Source: Gari tellinella
Lineage: Eukaryota > Mollusca > Bivalvia > Cardiida > Psammobiidae
Length of the DNA stretch: 64,000 nt
Assembly (NCBI GenBank): GCA_922989275.2
Contig: OV277871.1
Span: forward strand, 31,382,693-31,446,692
Direction: 5' to 3'
Under the pieces are notes generated by a model. That model had not been told where the DNA came from. It did not search any database and saw only the letters and a list, made by a program, of their open reading frames with translations. The stretch's first letter is position 1; every line of letters starts with the position of its first letter. A program made the translations under genes and the position numbers. Positions 53,698-64,000 of the stretch are shown one piece after another.

Positions 53698-54807
53698 GCC
53701 GGTGTAACGAAGTATTTTGACCCCCATCGAAAAATGACCCCCGGTCAAAATTCGACGTCGTAGAATGACCCCCTACTGTCGTCGAAAAAGGACCCCCCCA
53801 TTGTCGAATATTGACCCCCCCCTTCTGTCGAAAAATGACACCCTTTCTACTTACCTTTATATTTGGTTCAAAGTTAGTTTTGCAAGTGCTAAATGTGTAT
53901 TTATACCCCAAAGCTCAATTTTGGGCTTATGTAGTGACACAATTGCGCGTGTCTGGAAGTGATTCCGTCTTCACATGTACCTTTTGTTTAGAACATATTT
54001 TCTTTTATTACATCAGCAAGATTTACCAAAGTTGGTCCGTGAGTACAGCTTGTATGGCAAAGTGACCTATAACGGTTTAGGTCATTGTTATATTTATCTT
54101 GACCTTTGACATCCATTGTAGGTAGATAAAAACAACTTGTCGTGAGGATATATTCTTTACAAAAGCAGATATAGGGATACCATACGTGTTTATTGAGAAC
54201 ATTTTGGGCAGAGTGTGGTGTAACATTTTCAGGTCACTGTGACCTTAACCTTTGACATTATGTTTCGATAAACAACTTTTATGGCGTTTATTTGGTACCA
54301 CGGCACTCATACATGTGTTCTATTGGTTTAGAAGGATACCTGTCAGTTGGCAAGTCAATACGTCAGTGCCCAAAGTTGGGAGATTTTGAGGGGGCTCCGT
54401 GACAAAAGCTTTGGAATTTTCTTAATGCATTTCTTTTTAAACATGACTAAAGGTTAACATTTATTTTTCGAAAACACAACAGTACTGTTGAAAAGTATCT
54501 CAGCTTGGCCAACAAATTTTGATCTAATCAGTGCTTTGGTTGCGGAGTTCGTTTCAAACTCCCATACTCAACTCAAACTCTTTATAACCTTGGGCCATGA
54601 AGTACCTATCAAATTGTCATCATTCAAATAAAGCCACTACAAGCGGGCTAGGTTGTGTTTTGCCAACTCTTGCTGATATGATTTAACAGTTTATCATGTT
54701 TATGTGTACATTTAACACCATCTACACACAACTTTGATCCAGATCGGATGCTGCGCAAGGTTGCATCATTACCATTGTCAGCAATCAGTGTCTTTGAATA
54801 ACTCCGG

Positions 54808-55015
54808 TCATTTTTCGATGACGTAGAATGACCCCGGTCTTTATTTGATGTAGAATGACTCCCCGGTCATAACTCGATGTCGTAGAATGACCCCCGACTT
54901 TATTCGATGTCGTAGAATGACTCCCGGTCATTATTCGATGTCGTAGAATGCATGCCCCGGTCATTATTCGATGTCGTAGAATGACCCCCCCTGATATTAT
55001 TCTATTTCATAGAAT
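54808..55015. repeat. Array of ~31 bp GACCCCC units
   Basis: Six imperfect units of the form GGTCATTATTCGATGTCG followed by TAGAATGACCCCC. The unit contains short self-complementary words (GGTCAT with ATGACC). The array is internal to the 3.25 kb element. Confidence 0.85.
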
Positions 55016-55399
55016 GCCACGCTCTGCCCTGGTATGGTAATTACCGTATTTGATGTGAAACAAATGCCCCTTGTCATTTTTCAATGTCTCGAGCAGCTCT
55101 CTGAGGATTAATTCATGTCAGATTGCTAATTACTTAAATCATTGGATGCTTCTATGTTGTACAATATACTGTCAATAATCTAATCAATTTTCATAGACAC
55201 ATGCTGCAATGTTTCTGTTGCGACACATTGTAAGAAGACGAATGTCATTGGAATCGATGTAAATATTACATATACTGTAAAAGGGGGATAAATATTTTCA
55301 CTCGTTCACGTTTATTGATATCGAGTACCACTGATAGACTGTAAACTACGTTCAATAAGTGGTCATATATCTTCAGAATAGAAACAGGCTATGGAGTAA

Positions 55400-56020
55400 A
55401 GGGTTAAGTATTCATGTTTGACTTAATGCATCTAACAGGCAATGCATTTGAAACTTTAATGATGTTATATGCAACAGTGACATTGATATATTTTGTCTTG
55501 GTACAGTTGAACCCCTCTATAGCAGTAATTCAATTAAGAAGTGTACCGGCAAAAAAAGACATGCCAGTTCATTTAACAGGTTTAATATGTAGAAAACACT
55601 TAAAAGAGCTTTGCACAATACTTTTGATCTGTATTGACCCTTTGTTCCACAGGTAACCTTGCAAATTAGCTATGTTTAACTGTGCTTAAGGTAGGACAAT
55701 GCGCACAGCAATATTAATTTTATGCCGAAAGCTCATGTAAGCTTCCTGCGTTACACTCATGTTGTTGTTAGATTACGCCTGTAATCAAAACTATTATTGA
55801 ATTTTATTAGTGAATCTTAATCTCATTTGCAGATTTAGGTACATACGGTCTGGGGCGCTTCTGTTAAGGAAAGGGTTAAGGACTCACTTGCTTACAAAAA
55901 TATGCTTCCTTACCCAGTGGACACTAAAAAAGGCTTTGACTTTTCAAACTGAATACTTGCATACATGTATTCTTAAGTTTTGCATCTTTTATTATGTAGT
56001 TGACAAGAACTTGTAAATGA
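55400..56020. other. Interior of the 3.25 kb element, no coding evidence
   Basis: Frames of 68-80 codons occur at 55,414 and 55,810 but match no family I know and have no conserved motif. A MITE-D right-end remnant (GTGGTCATATATCTTC, AAACAGGCTATGGAGTAAAGGGTTAA in two pieces) lies at about 55,359-55,406. Confidence 0.45.
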
Positions 56021-56726
56021 AAACCTATCAGTTTATATATGATATGCTTATTAGTCTTTTTTTAGTAATGTTTTGGACTGTTATCAAAATGTAATGTGCG
56101 GTGTAATGCATTACATTGCCAATGTAGTTGTAATTTAATGCATTACAAAAGTTTATGTAAACGTTGCGTAATGGTAATTGTATATTGCACTCTTTAGCAA
56201 TGTGATTGTAAACTTGTAATGTAATTTATAACTTTCTCAAGTAATTCACACCATGCCTGCCCCCGCCCCACCGACCTGCATAATCCATGGCTGAATTACA
56301 CCCTTAACTTATTTATAAATAAGCTGTTCAGGAATTATACCACAGACCCGCACCCAGCTTGTTTCAAAGAGATCGGGTAATCCCTACTATCAGTATACAA
56401 CATATAGGCACCAGGTTAACGGTATCCCTCGGGAACAGCATTTAGTATACTGTACGTTCCCATGGCGTGCTTATCATAAGTCTGAATTTTGACTTGCTTA
56501 TCATCTAAATTTTATGTATCTTTTAACTCATTCACACCTGAAAATTCAAGTGAACAATTCAAGTTTTTCTAGTTATATCAGAGGGATCCTGTGGGTAAAG
56601 TCCGATCTGGGTCTACACTGTTTACAAAGGACAAGTGTACTATTAACAGGAACACTGTTTGTAAATAACTAATATACTCGTCGCTAGGGTCCAATGGGTT
56701 AACTGTGTCTCTTAATTGCTGGAGAC

Positions 56727-56949
56727 GGTAGGGGGTCATGATTCGATGGGGGTCGATATATTTCAGGAGGGGTCAAAATACTTCATGAGGGGAGTCACAG
56801 TACTATGACCGGGAGGTCAAATTTCGACGTCGAATTATGACTGGGGGGTCATCGTACGATATCGAAAAATGACCGGGGGTCATTCTACGTCGTCGAATTA
56901 TGACCGGTCTCATTTTTCGATGGGGGTCAAAATACTTCGTTACACCGGC
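56727..56949. repeat. Right subterminal array of the 3.25 kb element
   Basis: Units such as GGGGGTCATGATTCGATG, GACCGGGAGGTCAAATTTCG and GACCGGGGGTCATTCTACG occur in inverse orientation to the left end. They lead into the terminal AATACTTCGTTACACCGGC. Confidence 0.85.
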
Positions 56950-57004
56950 ATTGATAGTGTTGTCTGCAATGTTTTTTCAATTCAGATTTAAGGAATTTTA
57001 GACT

Positions 57005-57135
57005 GAAGAAATACTTATAGGGTTTCAAACATTTTTGGATCCTGATCAGACGCCGCGTTACGCGGCGTCTGATCAGGATCCAAACTGTTTCAAAAGTCGC
57101 ATTTAGGTACCAATGGCAGTAAAAGAGTTAAACAC
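57005..57135. mobile_element. MITE-J right part with perfect H1
   Basis: H1 at about 57,026-57,090 is perfect from TTTGGATCCTGATCAGACG through CGCGTTACGCG to the opposite arm. It is followed by AAGTCGCATTTAGG and CAGTAAAAGAGTTAA, the MITE-J right end. The left part is missing or was displaced by the 3.25 kb element. Confidence 0.75.
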
Positions 57136-57410
57136 GGTTTCATGTTTCAAACGAAATAAGTATTTGTTTGTTGGATATTTTGACCCATTTTTATTTCATG
57201 TTAACATGAGATTGATTGGTTGGCACTTGGCGAAAGGTCAAATAAATACGTGTACATGTATATACACGTGTGTAGTAAAACCTTTGAAGAGCGGTCACTC
57301 AAGGAAATGAAAAACGGAACAAGCTTAACGCAGAACAACGGTAATGCAGAAAGCTCATACAAGGACATTTCTATTACTGCTGATCTGCATTAAACAGGAG
57401 TCTGTCTTAA
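57136..57410. other. Unique flank of the minisatellite
   Basis: No gene or repeat recognised. Confidence 0.4.
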
Positions 57411-60400
57411 GAGGTGGTCTTGTGTCTGTATTGGGTGGTCTGGTGTCTGTATTAGGTGGTCATGTGTCTGTATTGGGTGGTCATGTGTTTGTATTGCGTG
57501 GTTATGTGTTTATATTGGGTGGTCATGTGTCTGTATTGGGTGGTCATGTGTCTGTTTTGGGTGGTGTATTGGGTGGTCTTGTGTTTATATTGGGTGGTGT
57601 ATTTGGTGGTCATGTGTATGTATTGGGTGGTCTTGTGTCTGTATTGGGTGGTCATGTGTCTGTATTGGGTGGTGTATTGGGTGGTCATGTGTCTGTATTG
57701 GGTGGTGTATTGGGTGGTCTTGTGTCTGTATTGGGTGGTGTATTGGGTGGTCATGTGTCTGTATTGGGTGTTGTATTGGGTGGTCATGTGTCTGTATTGG
57801 ATGGTGTATTGGGTTGTCTTATGTCTGTATTGGGTGGTCATGTGTCTGTATTGGGTGGTGTATTGGGTGGTCTTGTGTCTGTTCTGGGTGGTCATGTGTC
57901 TGTATTGGGTGGTGTATTGGGTGGTCTTGTGTCTGTATTGGGTGGTGTATTGGGTGGTCTTGTGTCTGTATTGGGTGGTGTGTTAGTTGGTCATGTGTCT
58001 GTATTGGTTGGTGTATTGGGTGGTCTTGTGTCTGTATTGGGTGGTCATGTGTCTGTATTGGGTAGTGAATTGGGTGGTCTTGTGTCTGTATTGGGTGGTC
58101 ATGTGGCTGTATTTGGGTGGCGTATTGGGTGGTATTGTGTCTGTATTGGGTGGTCATGTGTCTGTATTGGGTGGTGTATTAGGTGGTCTTGTGTCTGTAT
58201 TGGGTGGTGTATTGGGTGGTCTTGTGTCTGTTCTGGGTGGTCATGTGTCTGTATTGGATGGTGTATTGGGTGGTCATGTGTCTGTATTTGGTGGTCATGT
58301 GTCTGTATTTGGGGGGTGTATTGGGTGGTATTGTGTCTGTATTGGGTGGTCATATGTCTGTATTTGGTGGTGTATTAGGTGGTCTTGTGTCTGTATTTGG
58401 TGGTGTATTGGGTGGTCTTGTGTCTGTATTGGGTGGTTATATGTCTGTATTGGGTGGTGTATTGGGTGGTCATGTGTCTGTTCTGGGTGGTAATATGTCT
58501 GTATTGGGTGGTGTATTGGGTGGTCATGTGTCTGTATTGCGTGGTTATGTGTTTGTATTGGGTGGTCATATGTCTGTATAGTGTGGTGCATTGGGTGGTC
58601 TTGTGTCTGTATTGGGTGGTCAGGTGTCTGTTTTGGGTGTTGTATTGGGTGGTCTTGTGTTTGTATTGGGTGGTGTATTTGGTGGTCATGTGTATGTATT
58701 GGGTGGTCTTGCGTCTGTATTGGGTGGTGTATTTGGTGGTTTTGTGTCTGTATTGGGTGGTGTATTGGGTGGTCATGTGTCTTTATTGGGTGGTGTATTG
58801 GGTGGTCTTGTGTCTGTATTGGGTGGTCATGTGTCTGTATTGGGTGGTGTATTGGGTGGTCTTGTGTCTGTTCTGGGTGATCATGTGTCTGTATTGGGTG
58901 GTGTATTGGGTGGTCATGTGACTGTATTGCGTGGTTATGTGTTTGTATTGGCTGGTCATGTGTCTGTATTGGGCGGTGTATTGGGTGGTCTTGTGTCTGT
59001 ATTGGGTGGTGTATTGGGTGGCCATGTGTCTGTATTGGGTGGTGTATTGAGTGGTCTTGTGTCTGTATTGGGTGGTGTATTGGGTGGTCTTGTGTCTGTT
59101 CTGGGTGGTCATGTGTCTGTATTGGGTGGTGTATTGGTGGTCTTGTGTCTGTATTGGGTGGTCATGTGTCTGTATTGGGTGGTGTATTGGGTGGCCATGT
59201 GTCTGTATTGGGTGATCATGTGACTGGTTTGGGTGGTGTATTGGGTGGTCTTGTGTCTGTATTGGGTGGTCATGTGTCTGTATTGGGTGGTGTGTTGGGT
59301 GGTCTTGTGTCTGTATTGGGTGGTGTATTGGGTGGTCTTGTGTCTGTATTGGGTGGTGTATTGGGTGGTCATGTGTCTTTATTGGGTGGTGTGTTGGGTG
59401 GTCTTGTGTCTGTATTGGGTGGTGTATTGGGTGGTCTTGTGTCTGTATTGGGTGGTGTATTGGGTGGTCTTGTGTCTGTATTGGGTGGTGTATTGGGTGG
59501 TCATGTGTCTTTATTGGGTGGTGTGTTGGGTGGTCTTGTGTCTGTATTGGGTGGTCATGTGTCTGTATTGGGTGGTGTATTGGGTGGTCTTGTGTCTGTT
59601 CTGGGTGGTCATGTGTCTGTATTGGGTGGTGTATTGGATGGTCTTGTGTCTGTATTGGGTGGTGTATTGGGTGGTCATGTGTCTGTATTGGGTGGTGTAT
59701 TGGGTGGCCATGTGTCTGTATTGGGTGGCCATGTGTCTGGTTTGGGTGGTGTATTGGGTGGTCGTGTGTCTGTATTGGGTGGTCATGTGTCTGTATTGGG
59801 TGGTCTTGTGTCTGTATTGGGTGGTCATGTGTCTGTATTGGGTGGTGTATTGGGTGGTCTTGTGTCTGTATTGGGTGGTATATTGGGTGGTCTTGTGTCT
59901 GTATTGGGTGGTGTATTGGGTGGTCATGTGTCTTTATTGGGTGGTGTATTGGGTGGTCATGTGTCTGTATTTGGTGATCATGTGTCTGGTTCGGGTGGTG
60001 TATTTGGTGGTCTTGTGTCTGTATTGGGTGGTCATGTGTCTGTATTGGGTGGTGTATTGGGTGGTCTTCTGTCTGTATTGGGTGGTGTATTGGGTGGTCT
60101 TGTGTCTGTATTGGGTGATCATGTGTCTGGTTTGGGTGGTGTATTGGGTGGTCTTGTGTCTGTATTTGGTGGTCATGTGTCTGTATTGGGTGGTGTATTG
60201 GGTGGTCTTGTGTCTGTATTGGGTGATCATGTGTCTGTATTGGGTGGTGTATTGGGTGGTCTTCTGTCTGTATTGGGTGGTGTATTGGGTGGTCTTGTGT
60301 CTGTATTGGGTGATCATGTGTCTGTATTGGGTGGTGTATTGGGTGGTCTTCTGTCTGTATTGGGTGGTGTATTGGGTGGTCTTGTGTCTGTATTGGGTGA

Positions 60401-63198
60401 TCATGTGTCTGGTTTGGGTGGTGTATTGGGTGGTCTTGTGTCTGTATTTGGTGGTCATGTGTCTGTATTGGGTGGTGTATTGGGTGGTCATGTGTCTGTA
60501 TTGGGTGATCATGTGTCTGGTTTGGGTGGTGTATTGGGTGGTCTTGTGTCTGTATTTGGTGGTCATGTGTCTGTATTGGGTGGTGTATTGGGTGGTCATG
60601 TGTCTGTATTGGGTGATCATGTGTCTGGTTTGGGTGGTGTATTGGGTGGTCTTGTGTCTGTATTTGGTGGTCATGTGTCTGTATTGGGTGGTGTATTGGG
60701 TGGTCTTGTGTCTGTATTGGGTGATCATGTGTATGGTTTGGGTGGTGTATTGGGTGGTCTTGTGTCTGTATTTGGTGGTCATGTGTCTGTATTGGGTGGT
60801 GTATTGGGTGGTCATGTGTCTGTATTGGGTGATCATGTGTCTGGTTTGGGTGGTGTATTGGGTGGTCTTGTGTCTGTATTTGGTGGTCATGTGTCTGTAT
60901 TGGGTGGTGTATTGGGTGGTCATGTGTCTGTATGGGGTGATCATGTGTCTGGTTTGGGTGGTGTATTGGGTGGTCTTGTGTCTGTATTGGGTGATCATGT
61001 GTCTTTTTTGGGTGGTGTATTGGGTGGTCTTGTGTCTGTATTGGGTGGTGTATTGGGTGGTGTATTGGGTGGTCTTGTGTCTGTATTGGGTGGTGTATTG
61101 GGTGGTCATGTGTCTGTATTGGGTGGTGTATTGGGTGGTCATGTGTCTGTATTGGGTGGTCATGTGTCTGTATTGGGTGGTGTATTGGGTGGCCATGTGT
61201 CTGTATTGGGTGATCTTGTGTCTGGTTTGGGTGGTGTATTGGGTGGTCTTGTGTCTGTATTGGGTGGTATATTGGGTGGTCTTGTGTCTGTATTGGGTGG
61301 TGTATTGGGTGGTCATGTGTCTTTATTGGGTGGTGTATTGGGTGGTCATGTGTCTGTATTTGGTGATCATGTGTCTGGTTCGGGTGGTGTATTGGGTGGT
61401 CATGTGTCTGTATTTGGTGATCATGTGTCTGGTTCGGTTGGTGTATTGGGTGGTCTTGTGTCTGTATTTGGTGGTCATGTGTCTGTATTGGGTGGTGTAT
61501 TGGGTGGTCATGTGTCTGTATTGGGTGATCATGTGTCTGGTTTGGGTGGTGTATTGGGTGGTCTTGTGTCTGTATTGGGTGATCATGTGTCTGGTTTGGG
61601 TGGTGTATTGGGTGGTCTTGTGTCTGTATTGGGTGGTCATGTGTTTGTATTGGGTGGTGTATTGGGTGGTCATGTGTCTGTATTGGGTGGTGTATTGGGT
61701 GGTCATGTGTCTGTATTGGGTGATCATGTGTCTGGTTTGGGTGGTGTATTGGGTGGTCTTGTGTCTGTATTGGGTGGTCATGTGTCTGTATTGGGTGGTG
61801 TATTGGGTGGTCTTGTGTCTGTATTGGGTGGTGTATTGGGTGGTGTATTGGGTGGTCTTGTGTCTGTATTGGGTGGTGTATTGGGTGGTCATGTGTCTGT
61901 ATTGGGTGGTGTTTTGGGTGGTCATGTGTCTGTATTGGTTGATCATGTGTCTGGTTTGGGTGGTGTATTGGGTGGTCTTGTGTCTGTATTGGGTGGTCAT
62001 GTGTCTGTATTGGGTGGTGTATTGGGTGGTCATGTGTCTGTATTGGGTCATGTATTGGGTGGTCATGTGTCTGTATTGGGTGGTGTATTTGGTGGTCATG
62101 TGTATGTATTCGGTGGTCTTGTGTCTGTATTGGGTGGTCATGTGTCTGTATTGGGTGGTGTATTGGGTGGTCATGTGTCTGTATTGGGTGGTGTTTTGGG
62201 TGGTCTTGTGTCTGTATTGGGTGGTGTATTGGGTGGTCTTGTGTCTGTATTGGGTGGTCATGTGTCTGTATTGGGTGGTGTGTTGGGTGGTCTTGTGTCT
62301 GTATTGGGTGGTGTATTGGGTGGTCTTGTGTCTGTATTGGGTGGTGTATTGGGTGGTCATATGTCTTTATTGGGTGGTGTGTTGGGTGGTCTTGTGTCTG
62401 TATTGGGTGGTCATGTGTCTGTATTGGGTGGTGTATTGGGTGGTCTTGTGTCTGTATTGGGTGGTGTATTGGGTGGTCTTGTGTCTGTATTGGGTGGTGT
62501 ATTGGATCGTCTTGTGTCTGTATTGGGTGATAATATCTGTATTGGGTGGTGTATTGGGTGGTCATGTGTCTGTATTGGGTGGTGTATTGGGTGGTCATGT
62601 GTCTGTATTGGGTGATATATTGGGTGTTCATGTGTCTGTATTGGGTGGTGTATTGGGTGGTCTTGTGTCTGTATTGGGTGGTTTTGTGTCTGTATTGGGT
62701 AGTGTATTGGGTGGTCTTGTGTCTGTATTGGGTGGTGTATTTAGTGGTCTTGTGTCTGTATTGGGTGGTCATATGTCTGTATTGGGTGGTGTATTGGGTG
62801 GTCTTGTGTCTGTATTGGGTGGTGTATTGGGTCGTCTTGTGTCTGTATTGGGTGATAATATCTGTATTGGGTGGTGTATTGGGTGGTCATGTGTCTGTAT
62901 TGGGTGGTGTATTGGGTGGTCATGTGTCTGTATTGGGTGATATATTGGGTGTTCATGTGTCTGTATTGGGTGGTGTATTGGGTGGTCTTGTGTCTGTATA
63001 AGGTGGTCTTGTGTCTGTATTGGGTAGTGTATTGTGTGGTCTTGTGTCTGTATTGGGTGGTGTATTTAGTGGTCTTGTGTCTGTATTGGGTGGTCATATG
63101 TCTGTATTGGGTGGTGTATTGGGTGGTCTTGTGTCTGTATTGGGTGGTGTATTGGGTGGTCATTTGTCTGTATTGGATGGTGTATTGGGTGGTCATGT
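57411..63198. repeat. 5.8 kb minisatellite of 9- and 12-base modules
   Basis: The array is made from a 12-base module, GTATTGGGTGGT, and 9-base modules, CATGTGTCT or CTTGTGTCT, combined as 21-base or 33-base units. One strand is almost free of A-rich or C-rich words and is dominated by G and T. All modules are multiples of three and contain no stop in several frames, so long frames of more than 1,100 codons appear on both strands; they are by-products. A higher-order unit of exactly 108 bases repeats six times from 60,399, and a segment of about 325 bases is duplicated near 62,529 and 62,854. Confidence 0.95.
60399..61046. repeat. 108 bp higher-order repeat within the minisatellite
   Basis: The marker GATCATGTGTCTGGTTTGGG, or a one-base variant of it, starts at 60,399, 60,507, 60,615, 60,723, 60,831 and 60,939. 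Each interval is 108 bases, with the same internal order of modules apart from isolated substitutions. Confidence 0.85.
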
Positions 63199-63359
63199 AC
63201 GTTTAGTTACTGTATATGTTATTGTTAGAACTTTACGCGGGTCACTGGGATACAGATATTTTAGCAAAATTAACCGTCTGGATCATTTTTGATGATAGTT
63301 GCAAACAGTTGTGATCCAAATGAGACGACGAGTAACTTTAATGTAACTTTGAAGGCGAA

Positions 63360-63556
63360 AAAGCAGGCTGATAGTATAGCAAAATGCTAATTCTTGAATA
63401 TTCTGCTCTAAGCTACTTTCTGTTAGGATATAGAACATATTTCTTATGGTACTTATTCATGACTGTATTTGTGGAAATTAGTAAAGTGGAATTATTTTAT
63501 CAAGTGAAGGAATGAATTAAAGGGGTAAAAGGCATGTTTTGGGGTAGTAGGTTAAA
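63360..63556. mobile_element. MITE-D fragment
   Basis: It begins in the H2 arm (AAGCAGGCTGATAGTATAGC), continues through CTAAGCTACTTTCTGTTAGG and ends GGGGTAGTAGGTTAA. The left side is replaced by unique sequence and an H1 remnant (GCAAACAGTTGTGATCC at 63,301). Confidence 0.65.
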
Positions 63557-63832
63557 CTAATACAGGTTTAACTGTAGATAGGCTGCAGGCATGCAAGTAG
63601 CTCAAAATTTGATTATACATGTACTCAGCACAATTTGAATACAGATCAGATGAAATGTATCTCGATGTATCGCCACACATTTAAGAGTTTTCTTCATTAA
63701 ATTCGATCTGCATTAAACGATCGTTAAATATCGCAATGTGTCTTAGGGAGCTTTCTGCTTTACTTTCACCTTGTTTGTAGCTATCGCCGGTCTGAAAAAA
63801 TCAGTTCGTCTTGTTTTCAGTGGTTGTAATGG
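63557..63832. other. Unassigned sequence
   Basis: Short H1-like (ATACAGATCAGATG) and H2-like (CTTTCTGCTTTACTTTCACC) pieces are visible near 63,638 and 63,750. No gene was seen. Confidence 0.4.
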
Positions 63833-64000
63833 CAGGGCTGCCATTTCTCAGGATTTTTTCGAAATCTTCGGATTTTTATTCCAACAGATGGAAGCTTAAA
63901 ACAGGCTGAAAGTAAAGCAGAATGCGCCTTAAGGCGCATTCTGCTTTACTTTCAACCTGCTTTAAGCATCACGTGTCTTAAAAACTAGAAACAGACTATG
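63833..64000. mobile_element. MITE-K copy with perfect H2, cut by window end
   Basis: Starts CAGGGCTGCCATTTCTC, like the copy at 49,073. The H2 hairpin, 63,894-63,967, is nearly perfect around GCGCCTTAAGGCGC. By comparison with the 256 bp copy, about 88 bases lie beyond the window. Confidence 0.82.

Larger units (their letters stand above)
53699..56949. mobile_element. 3.25 kb inverted-repeat element with GACCCCC arrays
   Basis: The ends GCCGGTGTAACGAAGTATTT and its continuation into GACCCCCATCGAAAAATGA match perfectly in inverse orientation for about 40 bases, and with few changes for about 70. Inside each end, and in an internal array, a unit of about 30 bases (GGTCATTATTCGATGTCG, TAGAATGACCCCC) is repeated. 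No transposase was recognised between the ends. Its interior holds AGGTCACTGTGACCTTAACC-like sequence common in bivalve repeats. No target duplication was apparent. The family is unknown to me. Confidence 0.8.

Noticed and set aside
53586..53698. Target-site duplication for the 3.25 kb element
   Set aside because: I compared the bases outside both ends (ACGGACT and ATTGATAG) and saw no convincing duplicate. The left flank belongs to another repeat, so the boundary may be off by a few bases.
55414..56016. Two small frames inside the 3.25 kb element as a possible transposase
   Set aside because: No DDE, zinc-finger or helix-turn-helix pattern is visible and the length is at the level of random frames.
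406..57090. CRISPR-like interpretation of the repeated palindromes
   Set aside because: Copies are scattered over 57 kb within other elements, have no regular spacers and lie in a clearly eukaryotic sequence.
57344..63292. Frames of 1,156, 1,235 and 1,329 codons in the minisatellite
   Set aside because: They are translations of 9/12-base modules that contain no stop codons in several frames on both strands. No start context, splice structure or non-repetitive domain supports a protein.

Overview
The window looks like non-coding, transposon-dense nuclear DNA of a mollusc, most likely a bivalve. The reasons are the tRNA-derived SINE at 5.16-5.33 kb, pearl-type elements with tandem core repeats and a CCGT microsatellite (17.8 and 34.5 kb), spliceosomal intron boundaries inside a transposase gene, several animal retrotransposon families and many short inverted-repeat elements. 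The taxon is an inference. I found no convincing host protein-coding gene, rRNA, tRNA, CRISPR array or bacterial-type operon.

Layout. 0-13 kb: miniature inverted-repeat elements (MITEs) of several families, a SINE and a tandem-core repeat element. 14-36 kb: an old Tc1/mariner-like transposase gene split by introns (probable first exon at 14.5 kb, clear exons at 21.3, 29.9 and 35.4 kb). Its introns have been filled by a near full-length LINE (23.3-29.3 kb, sense), a hAT-type zinc-finger fragment, a 5'-truncated antisense LINE (30.6-33.2 kb), a Penelope-like reverse-transcriptase remnant with a second copy of its 3' tail, and pearl-like elements. 36-53 kb: a second dense MITE field, a 1.2 kb Tc1-like transposon with both ends preserved (37.6-38.8 kb) and a retroelement C-terminal fragment (45.7-46.3 kb). 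53.7-56.95 kb: a 3.25 kb element with long inverted termini and arrays of a GACCCCC-containing unit. 57.4-63.2 kb: a 5.8 kb minisatellite built from 9- and 12-base modules, open in several frames but not a gene.

The most interesting signal is modular. Two different hairpin modules, H1 (arms beginning GCAAACAGT, about 65 bp) and H2 (arms beginning GCTTAAAGCAGG, about 72 bp), sit in the middle of MITEs that have unrelated ends. H1 occurs in TA-flanked CAGTGGAGAA elements, in CAGTGCTCCCTC elements and in TTAA-flanked CCCTTT elements. H2 occurs in TTAA/CCCTTT elements and in CAGGGCTGCC elements. H1 arms change in a compensated way between copies, its centre flips orientation, and half-arm deletions recur. 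This suggests hairpins that are exchanged between, or are themselves mobile within, MITE families.

All coding remnants carry stops or frameshifts, so the window contributes no intact autonomous element. Near-identical MITE copies (8.87, 41.38, 50.42, 51.83 kb) suggest that at least one family moved recently, with its transposase supplied from elsewhere in the genome.
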